Below, piece after piece: positions 37,730-49,440 of a stretch of DNA of 64,000 bases. Numbering within the stretch: position 1 is the stretch's first letter; every line of letters starts with the position of its first letter. Made by a program: the position numbers and the translations under genes. The notes under the pieces are model-generated. The model searched no databases, had not been told where the DNA came from, and saw only the letters and a list, made by a program, of their open reading frames with translations. The stretch is from Maylandia zebra (lineage: Eukaryota > Chordata > Actinopteri > Cichliformes > Cichlidae). The stretch lies in the NCBI RefSeq assembly GCF_041146795.1, contig NC_135187.1, positions 5,157,556 to 5,221,555 on the forward strand. The letters are read 5' to 3'.

Positions 37730-38239
37730 GGATCCAAGCGCAGGACTCAGACACTGAACTGTAAATCAAACCTCAGCTTTATTGCTGGCATAAAACAAAA
37801 GAAGAAACTGAGCAATGGTACTGAACATGGAAAACTGCCACAAAAACACACATGCATGATCTGATGGTACGACGCAACACCAAGCATGGGAAAACACAGG
37901 GCTTATATACACAGGGTAGTAACGGGGGAATCTGCAACAGGAGGGAGACACAGCTGGGGGAGATCAGGGCTAACGAGACATGGGGAACAAAGCTGCACAC
38001 ACTAACATAAGAAAAAGACTTTCACAATAAAACAGGAAACATGAATCACAACTCAGAGACACGGACTCAACACAGAACGACAGAAAATGACACATGGAAC
38101 TGAACTATATATGAAACCACAATTCCTAAACATGGTTAACAGAAACATGAAACTCAAATAATAATCATCACAACCACAACAAGAGAACAAGAAAACAATC
38201 CATGATGCAATCCATGACTCAAAATACCGTGACAGTCAT

Positions 38240-39304
38240 ACTCACTCCAAATGCCATGCACAGTAGCAAGGCGACAGATGTGATTCGGCACAACAGAAAT
38301 AAACTGAATTGAAGGGAATTGAACCAATTTATTTTATTGCGTTAAAAAATGATTTTCAGAGCTTAATTTTCATTTGTTCAAAAGGATTTCTTTCTATAAT
38401 ACTGACACGTTGTGGCACCATTTGCACAATCATGGTACACCATGATTACATTTGTAGTTTATTATTAACAGGAACACAGTGGAAAGTATATAATTGGGAT
38501 CATTTAAATGAGTGGTGGAAACCACTTCTTCTTCCACCTGTCATAGTAATATGCAAAATATGACAGTGAAGAGTCATCACGGTTCATGTGTGCTCACTCA
38601 CTCACTCACTGACAATAATGGCTGATCACAGACGGCCAAGACACAGTTTATGACACATGTGGCAAGACCACAAACCTTGTCAAACACAAACAAAAGTAAA
38701 TCATAACACAGAACATGATGATGAGATAACGAGGCAAACTGAAGAGAGGGATAAACTGAGAGGGATAGGTGCTGCTGAGGAAAGAAGTGTCACTCGTAGA
38801 GTCCTTTGGTGCTGCAGGCACTACCGCCTCACATCAATTCAGTTGGTCAATATTTAGTCAGGTAATGTTGTAGAGCATTTAAAGTGGATTATATAGAATA
38901 GCTTTCATTAAATTATACAGTATATCTGCAGTGAAGGTTAGGCTTTCAAAAATAAAAATACAACTTAAGAATATTTTATATATAAAATAGATAGATAATA
39001 ATATGTAAATAGAAAATGTTTCCCAGCTTTATTATTATTATCAGTCACATTTGTTTTGACTGACTGCATTCTTGTATGATAATTCTTCATAATGAAACAA
39101 TAAGAACAAGTAGTCTGATGTCTAGTATTCATTATGAATGTATCATTTGAAGTAACCTACTTTTGCTTTGGATTTTGCAAACACACTAAGGTTTTGTAGA
39201 AAGTATTTGTTTCAGATCAGTATCGTCGATATCAGCCTGAATTTTACTTGATATTAGACTGGAATGAAAATCAGTGGTGTCACACATCACTGCTAGATCT
39301 AGCT
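38240..39304. other. Intergenic, nothing recognised
   Basis: AT-rich; a short CTCA run near 38597-38610. Confidence 0.4.
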
Positions 39305-40036
39305 GTGTTTTAACAATGCCATTGGCATTTATCCACTGCACCTGAAAGAGGGTGCCTTTCAAATGGATGAGGAGTGGAAGAGCTCATGATCCAAAGCATA
39401 CCACATCATCTGTAAAACACGATGGAGGCAGTGTGAAGGGTTGGCTGTGCATGGCTGCCATTGGCACTGGGACACTAGTGTTTATTGTGACACAGGACAG
39501 AAGCACCCAAATGAATTCTGCGATGTTCAGAGACATATTGTCTGTTCTAATTGAGCTAATGCAGCTAATGCTAAATGCAGTCAAATCGATTGGGCTGCAT
39601 TTCATAATACAGATGGACAATGACCCAAAATATCCAATCAAAGCAACCCAGGAGTTTATTAAAACAAAGAAGTGGAATACTCTTGAATGGCCAAGTCAGT
39701 CACCTGATCTTAACCCAACTGATCATAGATTTCACTTGTTGAAGACTAAACTTCAGACAGCAAGGCCCACAAACAAACAGCAACTGAAACCTGCTGATAT
39801 GAAGGCCTAGCAGGGCATTAAAAAGGAGGAAACCCAGCGTCTGGTGATGTCCATGAGTTTAAGACTTTAGCCTTTCATTGCTGGAAAAGGGTTTTTAACC
39901 AAGTATTGTACATAGTTTCAGTTATTTAATTAGTCCAAATACTTTAGAGCCCCTGAAACATTTACAATTCATTGTAGTAACGTACAGAACCAAAATTATT
40001 AAAAAGTCTCTGTCCAGATATTTATGGACCAAACTG
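39305..40036 (+). pseudogene. 5'-truncated Tc1-like element with transposase remnant
   Basis: A frame at 39352-39810 carries the second catalytic Asp in QMDNDPKY and the [10 protein letters not shown] block, but the catalytic Glu position reads TDH (Asp in place of Glu). The 3' end ...TATTTATGGACCAAACTG is followed by TA (40037-40038). The 5' half including the first Asp is missing. It belongs to a Tc1-like family different from the 9638 and 26392 copies. Confidence 0.8.
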
Positions 40037-40434
40037 TATTTACATGTAATTATATCTGGTTTATACTGTGAACTTGACTGGCATGCTCCAAAAATTATGT
40101 TAATATATGTTAAGTATAGAAAAAAAAGAAAACAAAACAAAAAAAGACTAAAAGAAAGAAAAAGAATAAAATGTTAGACTGATGGCATCTTGTAAACAAA
40201 AGGTCAAACTAAACTTGAAAACTAAAATCATTCTGGAAGAACACTTTCTGGGCATCAATTTAACTCTAGATTTTAGCAAAATAGCCTTTTGATCTTATTT
40301 CACACTTGCATACTGAATTGGTGGCACTAATCTATGGCGCTCTACTCACTTCCTTCAAAGTGTTCAGCACCTATGATACATGACTACATGAGTGAAAGCT
40401 GCAGGTCATTTGGTTGGAGCCACAATAATGTGGT

Positions 40435-40615
40435 TTCGGCTCAGGCTGATGTGGGCTGTGCATTCATTACAGAGCCATGTTCATTTCTTGACCGCAAAAG
40501 CTTTGCTTCTCTAAACAGCAGTGAGACAGTCTTTGTGCTCAATCGCTGGGACCTTTTCCAGTATTTGCTTCCAGTGGTAAGATCACTTTCTAATTTATGA
40601 CATAACTCCTCCATT
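40435..40615 (+). other. Conserved non-coding block, copy 2
   Basis: Strongly similar to 25781-25970, with scattered similarity continuing about 150 bp further (40690-40750 against 26270-26330). It lies upstream of the gene 2 5' exon, where no coding exon accompanies it. Confidence 0.65.
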
Positions 40616-41104
40616 AACATGTCTTCAACCAAGGCTTTCATGTTACTCCTGGAAACAGTTAATTATTATAAAAATAATTATGTAATTTTCATCTCTGAGA
40701 ATCAACAGGCATATCCTACAACTTCTGTTAAAAAATAATAGTAATAAAACGTTTAACCATTTTATTTTCAAAACCTTAGATCAGGAAACAGCAAACAAAC
40801 ATTGATCTGAATATCTCAGACTGGTGCCAGTGGTGACACAAGGTTGCAGGGTTTACGAAGGGAGGTGGCTGGAAACTATACTGGAAACTTGACTGGCATT
40901 CAAACAACTTTTTTAGGTTTTGCAAATTTCAAAACAATGCTGTGACACATGAGGGGTCGGAATAATGTAGCTCTGACAGCAATTTGTGGCTTTCTGAGCA
41001 GGACAGATCTGAAACCGTTTGTGGTGAACTACCATTCAAAGAGCCGCGGTGGTGTGCTAACACATCCTGTGGCATATTATTACACTTGCTGCTAAAACAC
41101 CCAG

Positions 41105-41620
41105 ATGTGTCCCACTTGTTTAAATCGATTTATTTCAATTTAATTACACAGTGGCAATTCACAACACCAGCTGCATCAAAGCACTTGACTTTACCTTACA
41201 CTACCTCCTTTCAACAAGCCCTTGGTGATGGAGGGAAGGCAAAAAATAAAAACTTGTTTTTAACAGGGATAAACCTCCTGCAGAAGCAGGGTCATGGATG
41301 GGCAGTCTGCCATTAACCGTTAGGAATAAGGAAATAGCAAGCAGAAGGATATAGGACAAAGGACAGACAAGAGGAGGCACACTTAATAATGAATTATTAC
41401 TGAAGAAATACTCACTGCGTCATGGGATGTCCCCCAGAAGCCAATGCTTGTTGCAGCATATTTAATGGATCACTTATCTCGAACAAACACTAGTAAGCCT
41501 GCTGTCCGAAAGAAATGAAATGTTAGATACTATGATGCTTTGAGATCTATAAGATAAGATGGGGCCTGGTTATGTAAAACTTTATATGTGAGGAAATTAA
41601 ATTTTGGATTCTGTACGGTT
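41105..41620 (+). repeat. Dispersed LINE/SINE-associated repeat fragment
   Basis: 'aatttaattacacagtggcaattcacaac', 'cttggtgatggagggaaggc', 'ataaacctcctgcagaagcagg' and 'gatctataagataagatggggcctgg' follow the order of a common fish repeat. Quoted pieces are short parts; divergence is high. Confidence 0.45.
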
Positions 41621-42849
41621 AATTTACTTTTTTCTCAAAATGGATGAAATGCTTTGGCACATATTTACTAGTTAACAAAATAAGAATCTGGCTCCAGTTC
41701 CACACACTTAAAAATACAATCTGAAAAATGTTTTAACTGGTGGTGTTGCATTAAAAGCTATTTGCTTTTCTGAAGAATTTCTGCAGACGGTTTTTGAGAT
41801 GAGCAGCCTACTTTCTGTTTTCCCCCTTAACTGCAGAGCATTGAAAAGATGGTTCCTTGATAAAAAAAAAAAGAGCCATTTCTCTGAAACAGCAATGATA
41901 AAGACATGTAAATGACAAACAACTGATCAGATGTGCGCAGCAGTTTTTGATACCAAAAATCATTTCCCAAATTCTAAAACCACAAATGGTGTCAGTTATT
42001 ACATCTTTAAAAAAAAAAAAAGTAAAAAGAAAAAGAAAACACCAATTGAGAGGGCAACATGGAAGGACAACAGCAAAACAAATAAGAATACTAACTAGGC
42101 TTACTAGCACTTGATTGGTCGATGACCTATTTACTCCAGAGCTATAACCACCCCAACAGTAGTACAACCGAGGCAGCTAAGCCAAAAAAACTGAAAGTCA
42201 CCATACAAATACACCATACAAATAAATAGGAACTGAAACAGAGAAATGTGAAATTCAGTTCTTGGAAAATCATGAGGTTAAAAGGAAAATCAAAACTCAA
42301 TAATGTTGCAAACACATCACTGGAAGAAAAATAAATAAATACAGTAATAATAAGGTAATGTGTCTCATCAGAGGGTGATGAGACACACTCATCACCACTT
42401 CGCATCAGTGTGAGGATTTACGCCCTGTTTTTGCTGTTGTCCTGCATCCTGTTTTCCCCTTCTAGTGTGCTTTTCTATGTTCTGGATTCTGTTTTCTTTT
42501 GTTTGTGTGCATTTGTATTCTGTGGCTTCTGTGCCAGCTGTGAAAAAGGGGCTTATGTTTTAATAATTTATTTATGCATTTGGATCTTAATTCTGCAACC
42601 TCTGGCAGTATCTATGCTTGAACAGCTGTGTGTTTGATAACCAAGGAGGTTATGTGAATGTAGTTGTGTTCAGGAAAAAATAAAAGAAAACAAAACCAGT
42701 ATGCATGCAGAAAGGAAGGTTTCTTAGCTCATTTCTTAAAAGGAAGATAAAGCCAAACACATGATTGGAAGAAATAGAGGAAGTGATGTGCATGTGTATA
42801 GAGTACTCGAATGTGACAGACAGTAGATAATAGCCGAACTTGACGTAAC
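41621..42849. other. Intergenic; upstream region of GPCR gene 2
   Basis: AT-rich. About 42410-42540 has the style of the LTR-like family on the plus strand but no clear ends. The last 90 bp resemble the region upstream of the gene 1 5' exon. Confidence 0.4.
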
Positions 42850-42950
42850 CACGGCACAGATGAACATGAGCGGATGCATCTTCAATTCTGCCTTTGACCA
42901 CTGAGACTGAAGCAACTCCCCTCGGCTCTAACATCAGTTCAGCATTTCAG
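42850..42950 (+). promoter_or_regulatory. 5' UTR exon of GPCR gene 2 with splice donor
   Basis: 'cttcaattctgcctttgaccactgagactgaagc' (split here only for description) is the counterpart of the gene 1 exon at 20130-20165. It ends CAG/GTAAAA at 42950/42951. Intron 1 then runs 3502 bp to the acceptor at 46451-46452. The left boundary is approximate. Confidence 0.65.
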
Positions 42951-44014
42951 GTAAAAAAAACTTTATCTTGGTCAAATTTCTCAATTTATATTCCTCCATT
43001 AAGACAAACATTTGTTACAGTTACTGTAGTGTTTATTAACAGTATGTTTTTTTCTGCCTATTTCTCCTGCTTAAAATATTTTTTCACTCTATGTTATGTC
43101 ATCAAATGGTGCTCAACCAGGAGCCTAACCTGACCAGGGGAGACATTGTGTTTTTACTCTTTGACTGAAGTCTGGCACACATTTTATTAACAACACATAA
43201 GTAAGTACAATTTATTTATATATCACTTTTTTATATATAAAAATCACAAAGTGCTTCACAATAAAATCAGAAATATCAATAAAATAATATAAAACAACAG
43301 AAAAAAATAATTTAGAGCTTGTTTCTAGAGAAATGTATTCAGAAATGTCTTCAATGGAGTCTAGACAGCGTACACACAACAGAAGAGAATTTTACAATTA
43401 AAAAAGAAAAAGATGTGAAAATTTAAACTATAGATTAACAGAACACACTTTTAAAAAAAACTGGAAAAATAACATATGTCTGATCATGCATTAGGACTCA
43501 GAAGATTTTCTGGGAAGAAACATTAGCTCAGTCACTAATATAAGCCACAGGAGAGGCCGTTAGAGGTTTGATGCACTCTAGTTTAGTCAGCAGTCAGACT
43601 TCTATGTGAACAGAGAGGCACTCTCAAAGTTGTGTGTTTCTTTTGTGGGGTTTTTTTTTTCTGTCTTTAAGTTGCCAAAAGATTTTTTGGAATGTGTTAT
43701 TCCAGCCAAAATCTTTTCTCTTCTTTCTTTATTATCACATCTTTTTTGCTAATTTGCATTAAAACCATAATTCTGCTTGCTAAAGTTACTGAACATAACA
43801 GGTTTATTAAAAAACATATAATACATTCACAGACACTGATATGGTGAAACAAATTTTTGTCCCATTTCTTTAGAGTCTTCAGTTTAATCTATAATAGTGA
43901 CACCTGATCAGATATGGATGTAAACTTTAATTTGAGTGGTTGGTAGGGACAGAAAACCACATGTTTTCTCATCTTGTAAACTGTATGGTCAAATCGTTCG
44001 TTGTTTGTTTTGCC

Positions 44015-44080
44015 TTTAACTGCAGCAGCTTTGTTTCCCAATAGAAAACACACTTAACAGCTCTTTTCCTATGAAGTGCT
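44015..44080 (+). other. Conserved non-coding block, copy 3 (intron 1 of GPCR gene 2)
   Basis: 'actgcagcagctttgtttccc' and 'cttaacagctcttttcct' relate to both copy 1 and copy 4. It lies in the same relative place as copy 1: after the UTR exon and before the first coding exon. Confidence 0.45.
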
Positions 44081-44245
44081 ACTTACCCTCTTTCTATTTT
44101 TCCCCCCTCCACACACTCATTCAGCTGCATCATACATGCAATATGTTTTGTAGTTCATCTCCGGTTGTATTGAGCTACTTTTAGGACCCACTGATGGCTG
44201 GATTATTCTGATGAAATCTTGATACATAAAACCTTATATTGTGTA

Positions 44246-45388
44246 AGGAGCTTGGAAAAGAAAAGCATCTGGACTTCTTTAAGTTGCTTGAACATGTTTC
44301 ACCTGTCATCCGAGAAGCTTCTTCAGTTCTAAGGGTCAAATGTGGAGAGTCCCAGATTTAAGCTCTGTGGGAGTAACCCACCGAGAGGGACAAAGGACCC
44401 CTAATGATGCTCTACCTATATCACATGAGTCAAGGTGTGAAAATGGGTGTAGTTCACAATCAGCCAAGGTTTTGGGTGAGCTCATTGTGAAACCTAGCCC
44501 CCACCCCATATGTGATTTCCTGAGGTCAGATGGCCCAGGATGTGAGTGGGCGTTACGGCGTCTGGGAAGGGATCTCAAAACTGGATTATAGATGGCAGAC
44601 AGTTGGTGTTGTAGAGAGAAGAACACAAACCTGAGGACAGTCATACCCATTGTTAGCAGCATAAACTCAGCCACTTACAACATTTCGAAACACCTTGCTA
44701 CCATCCTTGCACCTCTTGTGAGGAACACCCCACATCACATCAAGAACTCCACCGACTTCACCGACAAGGTCCAGAAACTTACCCTGGATTCAGATGAAAC
44801 CTTTGATGTAGTCTCTCTCTTCACTTGGTGTCACCTATTGTAGCCAACCTTTACATGGAGGAAGTGGAAAGAAAAGCTCTTGGCTCCTTAAAGGGAGAGT
44901 ACCCAGCCACTGGTACAGATATGTAGACGACACTTGGGTCAAAATCAAAAGACAAGAAGTGGAATCCTTCACTGCTCACATCAACGCTGTGGATAAAAAC
45001 CATCAAGTTCACCAGAGAAGACACAAAGGATAACTGTTTGCTTTTCCTGGATTGCGGCGTGCGCATTGAAGACAATGGAAGCTTCACCATTGAAGTTTAC
45101 CGTAAGCCCACACATACGGACCAGTACCTCCTCTTTGACTCCCACCACCCTTTTTCACACCTTGGCTCATGTGATATAGGTAGAGGATGATTAGGGGGTC
45201 CTTTGTCCCTCTAGGTGGGTTACTCCCACAGAGCTTAAATCTGGGACTCTCCACCATTTGACCCTAGAACTGAAGAAGCTTCTCGGATGAGAGGTGAAAC
45301 GTCTTCAAGAAACTTAAAGAAGTCTAGACGCTTTTTTTCCAAGCTCCTTAGACTGCGATGACCTGGATGACTGAGAACCTTCACAGAC
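44246..45388 (+). mobile_element. Penelope-like retroelement, internally deleted, with inverted terminal repeats
   Basis: AAAACCTTATATT(g/a)TGTA occurs on both sides (44228-44245 and 45389-45406), an 18-bp target duplication with one mismatch. About 200 bp at the left (44246-44445, e.g. 'atccgagaagcttcttcag') reappears inverted at the right (about 45150-45350, 'ctgaagaagcttctcggat'). Between them are Penelope RT remnants: around 44650-44820 (ISKHLATILAPLV, NTPHHIKNSTDF) and 44850-45140 (RYVDDTWVKIK, then EVYRKPTHTDQYLLF). The RT is split by a deletion and frameshifts, and no GIY-YIG endonuclease remains. It sits in intron 1 of gene 2. Confidence 0.88.
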
Positions 45389-45488
45389 AAAACCTTATAT
45401 TATGTACATAATTATGTTTCTTTATTTAAACATGTTAAAATAATATAGCAAAAACAAAATGATAATAAATGCCGTAAAATATTCAAAA

Positions 45489-45889
45489 TGTCATGCACGG
45501 CTGTGTTGAGGAAACAAGGTGTACAAAAAAACCCCACACACAACAAATAAGGGATGACAGGATGAGCAGAGGACTTAAATACACACAGGATAACAAAAGG
45601 ATGGGAAACAGGAGGGAACGCAGCTGGAACAAATACGGACTAAGAGCAGGCAAAGCAAAACTAAACACGCTGAACACAGGATGAAAGGCTGTCAAAACAA
45701 CAGACAAAGTACAATAACCATGGAGACAAAGACTAAGAAACACGGGCTTGACACTGCGATTGGGGGTACACAAAACAGAAACACAAAAATAAGACCTAAA
45801 ACCAGGAATGCAAACTAAATCTCTGAATAAACCACAATCCAAAGAGTCCGGATACAAAATCAGCAGGTCAAAGACCCAGGACTGTGACA
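45489..45889 (-). mobile_element. LTR-like repeat, copy D
   Basis: On the minus strand it begins TGTCACAGTCCTGGGTC and ends GCATGACA. A TATTTAAG box lies mid-element and AATAAA does not stand out. It belongs to the same family as copies A, C and E. No target duplication was matched, so the ends may be eroded. Confidence 0.6.
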
Positions 45890-46458
45890 CACAAAGAAGT
45901 GGGAAGAATCATAGGCTTTAGCATAAGCTCCCACCCCCTTTCCCCTATTTACTGACTGCTAATCAGCACTTTTTCTTCTTGTGTTACATGTATTTGGTTT
46001 TATAACCGCAGTAACCCACCATGAGCTCTACACATATTTAATATTTACATATGTATACATATGCACATGCGTACACGTGTACACAAACTTGGTGTGTAGT
46101 TGATGAGAACATCCAGTCAAAGCCCTTTTCCTTGTACTTTGCAAATCATTATTTTTGAACCACTTTTTAAAACTGAAATATGCTTGAATATTTCTTCCCC
46201 CAGTCTGTTCCACAGCTTCACTCCACATCCAGAAAAGCAAAACCTTTTTAATGTTGTACATGGATGTTTTAATGTTAACTACCAGCTCAAATTGTATTCC
46301 CCTTCTCTTTAACGAAACAGTTTGGGAACACGGTAAGGAATTTCAGTATTTTTGATTGAGGTAGTGAGGCCATTAAATGATTTTCTACACTGTTTACTCA
46401 GGAGATTCATGCTGAGTAACATTTTGCACTTTTTCTGTTCTTTCTTTCTCAGCACACA

Positions 46459-48402
46459 ATGTTTCCTAATGCCTCGCTGCTCACCGACACTCTCAAACCT
46501 GAGGATGACCAGGCAACTACTGTGGGCATCAATTCCATAGTGCACAATGTCACCATCGTCCTCTTAATGCTCACCATTGTGCTCGGCATCACAGGGAACT
46601 CCATGGTGATCTGGGTGGCTGGCTTCAAACTTAAGGTGGATATAAAAAAAACAAAAGTATAATATGTTTCAAATGCCTTCTGAGCTTGCCATTTGTCTTT
46701 TTAACAAAAGCTCAGTGAAAACAACAACTTGGGGTTAATATCTTGGCTAAAGAGATTTGGCATGCAGACTGGAGCAGCCAGGGATCAAACCACCTCCTGA
46801 TCTGCGGCTAACCTTATCTTTCAGGTTTAGGTATAAAAAATACTTGTTTGGGGTTAAGAATGGACCAAAATACATCCTTTTACAGTAAAAAGTAACAGGT
46901 TGACTAACTTAGGATGACATTTGCAACCACAGATCATTTTTAACTAAGTTGAAGATGTTTCCTGTATCATACGAGAAGCTTATTGAAGAAGCAGCTTTTC
47001 AGAGGTGATGCAAACACATACCAACAGGGACTAGAAAGAGAGAGCACATTTGTCCCATACAGACTCCTCTTCATTGGCTCGCTGTTAAATCCAGAACCTA
47101 CTTTAAAATCCTTCTTCTTGAATACAAGATCTTGAATAAGACCTTGAAAAATCTCGATTTTCAAGATTGCTTATATAAGCATACAGTTAGCGTTTGATCA
47201 GGTGACTCTGAATCCTCATTTGCTTCACAGGAAGCCTCCAGGCTTAGTCTGGCTGTCCTATCTTATAAAACTAGCATTACCTGAGAGCATTAATCTGTAG
47301 CTTTCGCAAAGCAGACACTCCGGTGTGCAATGGCTTCCTTGTGGTTGAGTTCTATACATGCAGGTTTTTGAACTGACACACAAGAAATTTAACTTCATAT
47401 GTGGTAATAATACCTAAACCTTTGAAGTGATGTTATCTGCTTGTGGTTATATGTTTTTTTAATGCACAGCTTTTGACATAAAGAAATCTCCATAGATAAC
47501 ATGATCCCAGTCAGGTTACTTACTATTTTCTAGTTTTTTACTCTCTTCTTTTTTCCATCTTTTATTTTCTTCTACGTCAACAGCTGACGATCACCAATGT
47601 GTGGCTGGTGAATTTGGCGATAGCAGACCTGATCTTCTGCTTCACACGAATCTTCGCCCTCACTCGGCTGTTCCTGTCAGACCACTGGCCTTTTGGCCTC
47701 TTCCTCTGCAAGTTCTATGGCTTCTTCAAATACACCAACATGTTCTGCTCTGTGTTCCTGCTGGCTGTGATCAGTCTGGATCGAGTGCTCTGCATCTGGC
47801 AGCCTGTCCTCACAAAGCGTCGACGCACCCTGTGGACAGCGAGGGTGATAGCAGTCTGCGTCTGGATTGCAGCGATCCTCTTCAGCATTCCCTACTTCAT
47901 CCATCGACAAACTTACATAGACGACAACAACCTGACTAAATGTTCTATGAACCCAAAAAAGATGGAAGAGGCTCACAACAGCACCAAAGCTGCTCTCTAT
48001 TCCATCCGTTTCTTGTGTGGCTTCATATTTCCCTTCATGGTCATTCTCATCTGTTACATCCTGGCTGGTGTGGGCATCAGACGTACCCGTTTGGTGGCAA
48101 AGTCCCGGTCTCTGCGTATACTAGCATGTTTGGTCATTGCTTTCTTCCTGTGCTGGGCACCTTATCACTGCCTCCAACTTGTGAGAATGATCAATGGTGA
48201 TAATGCTGTGCTGAAAATCTGGTTTACTGTAGCACAGAGCATTGCCTTCTTTAACAGCTGTGTGAACCCACTGCTTTACTTTTGCATGGGGCTAAAAATG
48301 AAGCATGGGCTTAAACAAGGTCTGATGGGAGTTTATACGAGGGCTCTGGCAGATGATACAGGTGGCCAAATTACTCAGTGCACTGATCAGTCTTTGGATT
48401 AA
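46459..48402 (+). CDS. Chemoattractant-type GPCR 2 (FPR/CMKLR1-like), two coding exons, short tail
   Basis: Exons are 46459-46635 and 47584-48402, joined in phase 0 (AAG/GTGGAT; CAACAG/CTGACG), giving 331 residues. The structure and features match gene 1: MFPN start with an N-glycosylation site, GN in TM1, LAIAD, the loop 2 disulphide, D-R-V at residues 125-127, FFLCWAPYH in TM6 and NPLLY in TM7. Identity is greatest in TM2-TM7 and lowest at the N-terminus and loop 2, where ligands bind in this family. A TAA after QSLD ends the protein about 25 residues before the gene 1 stop; the sequence beyond is still alignable with the gene 1 tail. An AATAAA lies at 48462-48467, 60 bp after the stop. A Gi-coupled leukocyte receptor role is inferred from family resemblance only. 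Confidence 0.9.
46725..46825 (-). repeat. Degenerate SINE fragment
   Basis: 'ttaatatcttggctaaagag', 'ggcatgcag', 'agggatcaaaccacc' and 'ctgatctgcggctaacc' correspond in order to 33080-33170 of the SINE after gene 1. It lies in intron 2 of gene 2. Confidence 0.6.
46985..47170 (+). pseudogene. LINE (L2/Rex1-like) RT C-terminal remnant
   Basis: The segment near 47028-47140 (ctagaaagagagagcacatt, ctcttcattggctcgctgtt, aatccttcttcttgaatac) matches the 'REHITPVL-SLHWLPV' type conserved end of L2/Rex1 RTs. It is short and broken, in intron 2 of gene 2. Confidence 0.5.
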
Positions 48403-49029
48403 AGCTCTGTGTTTACAGCACTCTTTTAGCAGCAGAAATGAGTCGGGCAGCAGTGGGTGTAAATAAAGCTGAAGGTTCTCTCAGTAATCCGGACTCTCAG
48501 AATATTATATGCCCATGTTTTCGTTTTTTTTTTTTTTTTCTACCAGTGTAACTGGAGTGCAGACATCTGTCTGTTACTGAACTGCAAATCTTTTTTTTTT
48601 TTCATTTTAATGCAATTACAGTGTGGATTTTTGACAAGATCATAAATGACCTGTCACCTGGCTACATCTGTAAGTTTAAGGCTGAATCAAGTTTAGGTAA
48701 GTGTATATTTTTAAAGTAAACTATTTCTTTGCTGTAAAGTAAAAAAAAAAAAAACCATACACATATGCACATCATGTTTAGATCTAGATATGTTTACCAT
48801 AGACTATTTACATTTTTTTTAAATGCCCTCAAATTTATGGAATGGTATAATTTTTAAATTGACAGGCAATATATATCACACATGTAATCTGTATCACTAT
48901 TGCAACATTTTACTCAAATAATATATAAACATCAAATAAATTCTGTATATGTACATATTTGTGTTTGTGGATCTCTTTCAAAGTTTGTCTTTGAACACTT
49001 TTTTTTACCTAAATTCTGTTAAATGCAAC
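48403..49029. other. 3' flank of GPCR gene 2, no gene
   Basis: Poly-T runs at 48526-48540 and 48591-48602. AT-rich, with AATAAA at 48462-48467 and about 48935. Confidence 0.4.
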
Positions 49030-49440
49030 AATTGTGGACAAAATCCTGTTGCAAGTAAAAGTGTGGATGCGCTGGATAGTCACTTAGAATCTATCTTTTC
49101 CTCACATCCGCATAGCAGCTTGCCCATATCAGTAGCATCAGTCACTGAAGAGGAAATGTGCACTGTTTTATCAAGCTCAGCAATGCCTCGGCACCTGGAC
49201 ACCAGAAGCAAAATTTCCTTGGTCAAGGAATTGACCTCACAGTCCATTGTTCTTTCAGTGGGCTTGTTTCAGTTATTGTGCAAATGTACTGTTTATGAGG
49301 TTGGGGAAACCTGCAGTCAGCTGAGACTGAAGAAATCACTTGGATAAGTGCTGAAACGTTTCTCCCACTGAAAACAGATGTACAGGATCAACCTTTTGGA
49401 ATCTACTTAGCTGGATGATTGCGCATGCATCAAGAAATCT
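49030..49440 (+). repeat. Retroelement remnant ending in a Penelope-like terminal repeat
   Basis: A frame at about 49040-49347 has no recognised domain (LDSHLESIFSS, SVTEEEM). It runs into 'gagactgaagaaatcacttggataagtgctgaaacgtttc' type sequence and 'ctggatgattg', which parallels the terminal repeat of the 44246 Penelope-like element in layout but is another family. Boundaries uncertain. Confidence 0.4.

Larger units (their letters stand above)
36406..38234 (-). mobile_element. Solo LTR, copy C, with nested hAT
   Basis: Read on the minus strand it starts TGTCACGG at 38234 and ends CCTGACA at 36406. GTCAT flanks both sides (36401-36405 and 38235-38239), a 5-bp target duplication. An AATAAA lies on the minus strand in the piece before the hAT insertion. 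Subtracting the 1278-bp hAT and one 8-bp duplication leaves an LTR of about 543 bp. No internal region remains. Confidence 0.85.

Noticed and set aside
38590..38615. CTCA repeats as a CRISPR-like or satellite array
   Set aside because: Only a few 4-bp units with no spacers.
43165..43500. Possible LINE-associated repeat ('caatttatttatatatcact', 'aatcacaaagtgcttcacaa')
   Set aside because: The style is familiar but the segment is too AT-rich and diverged to support a feature.
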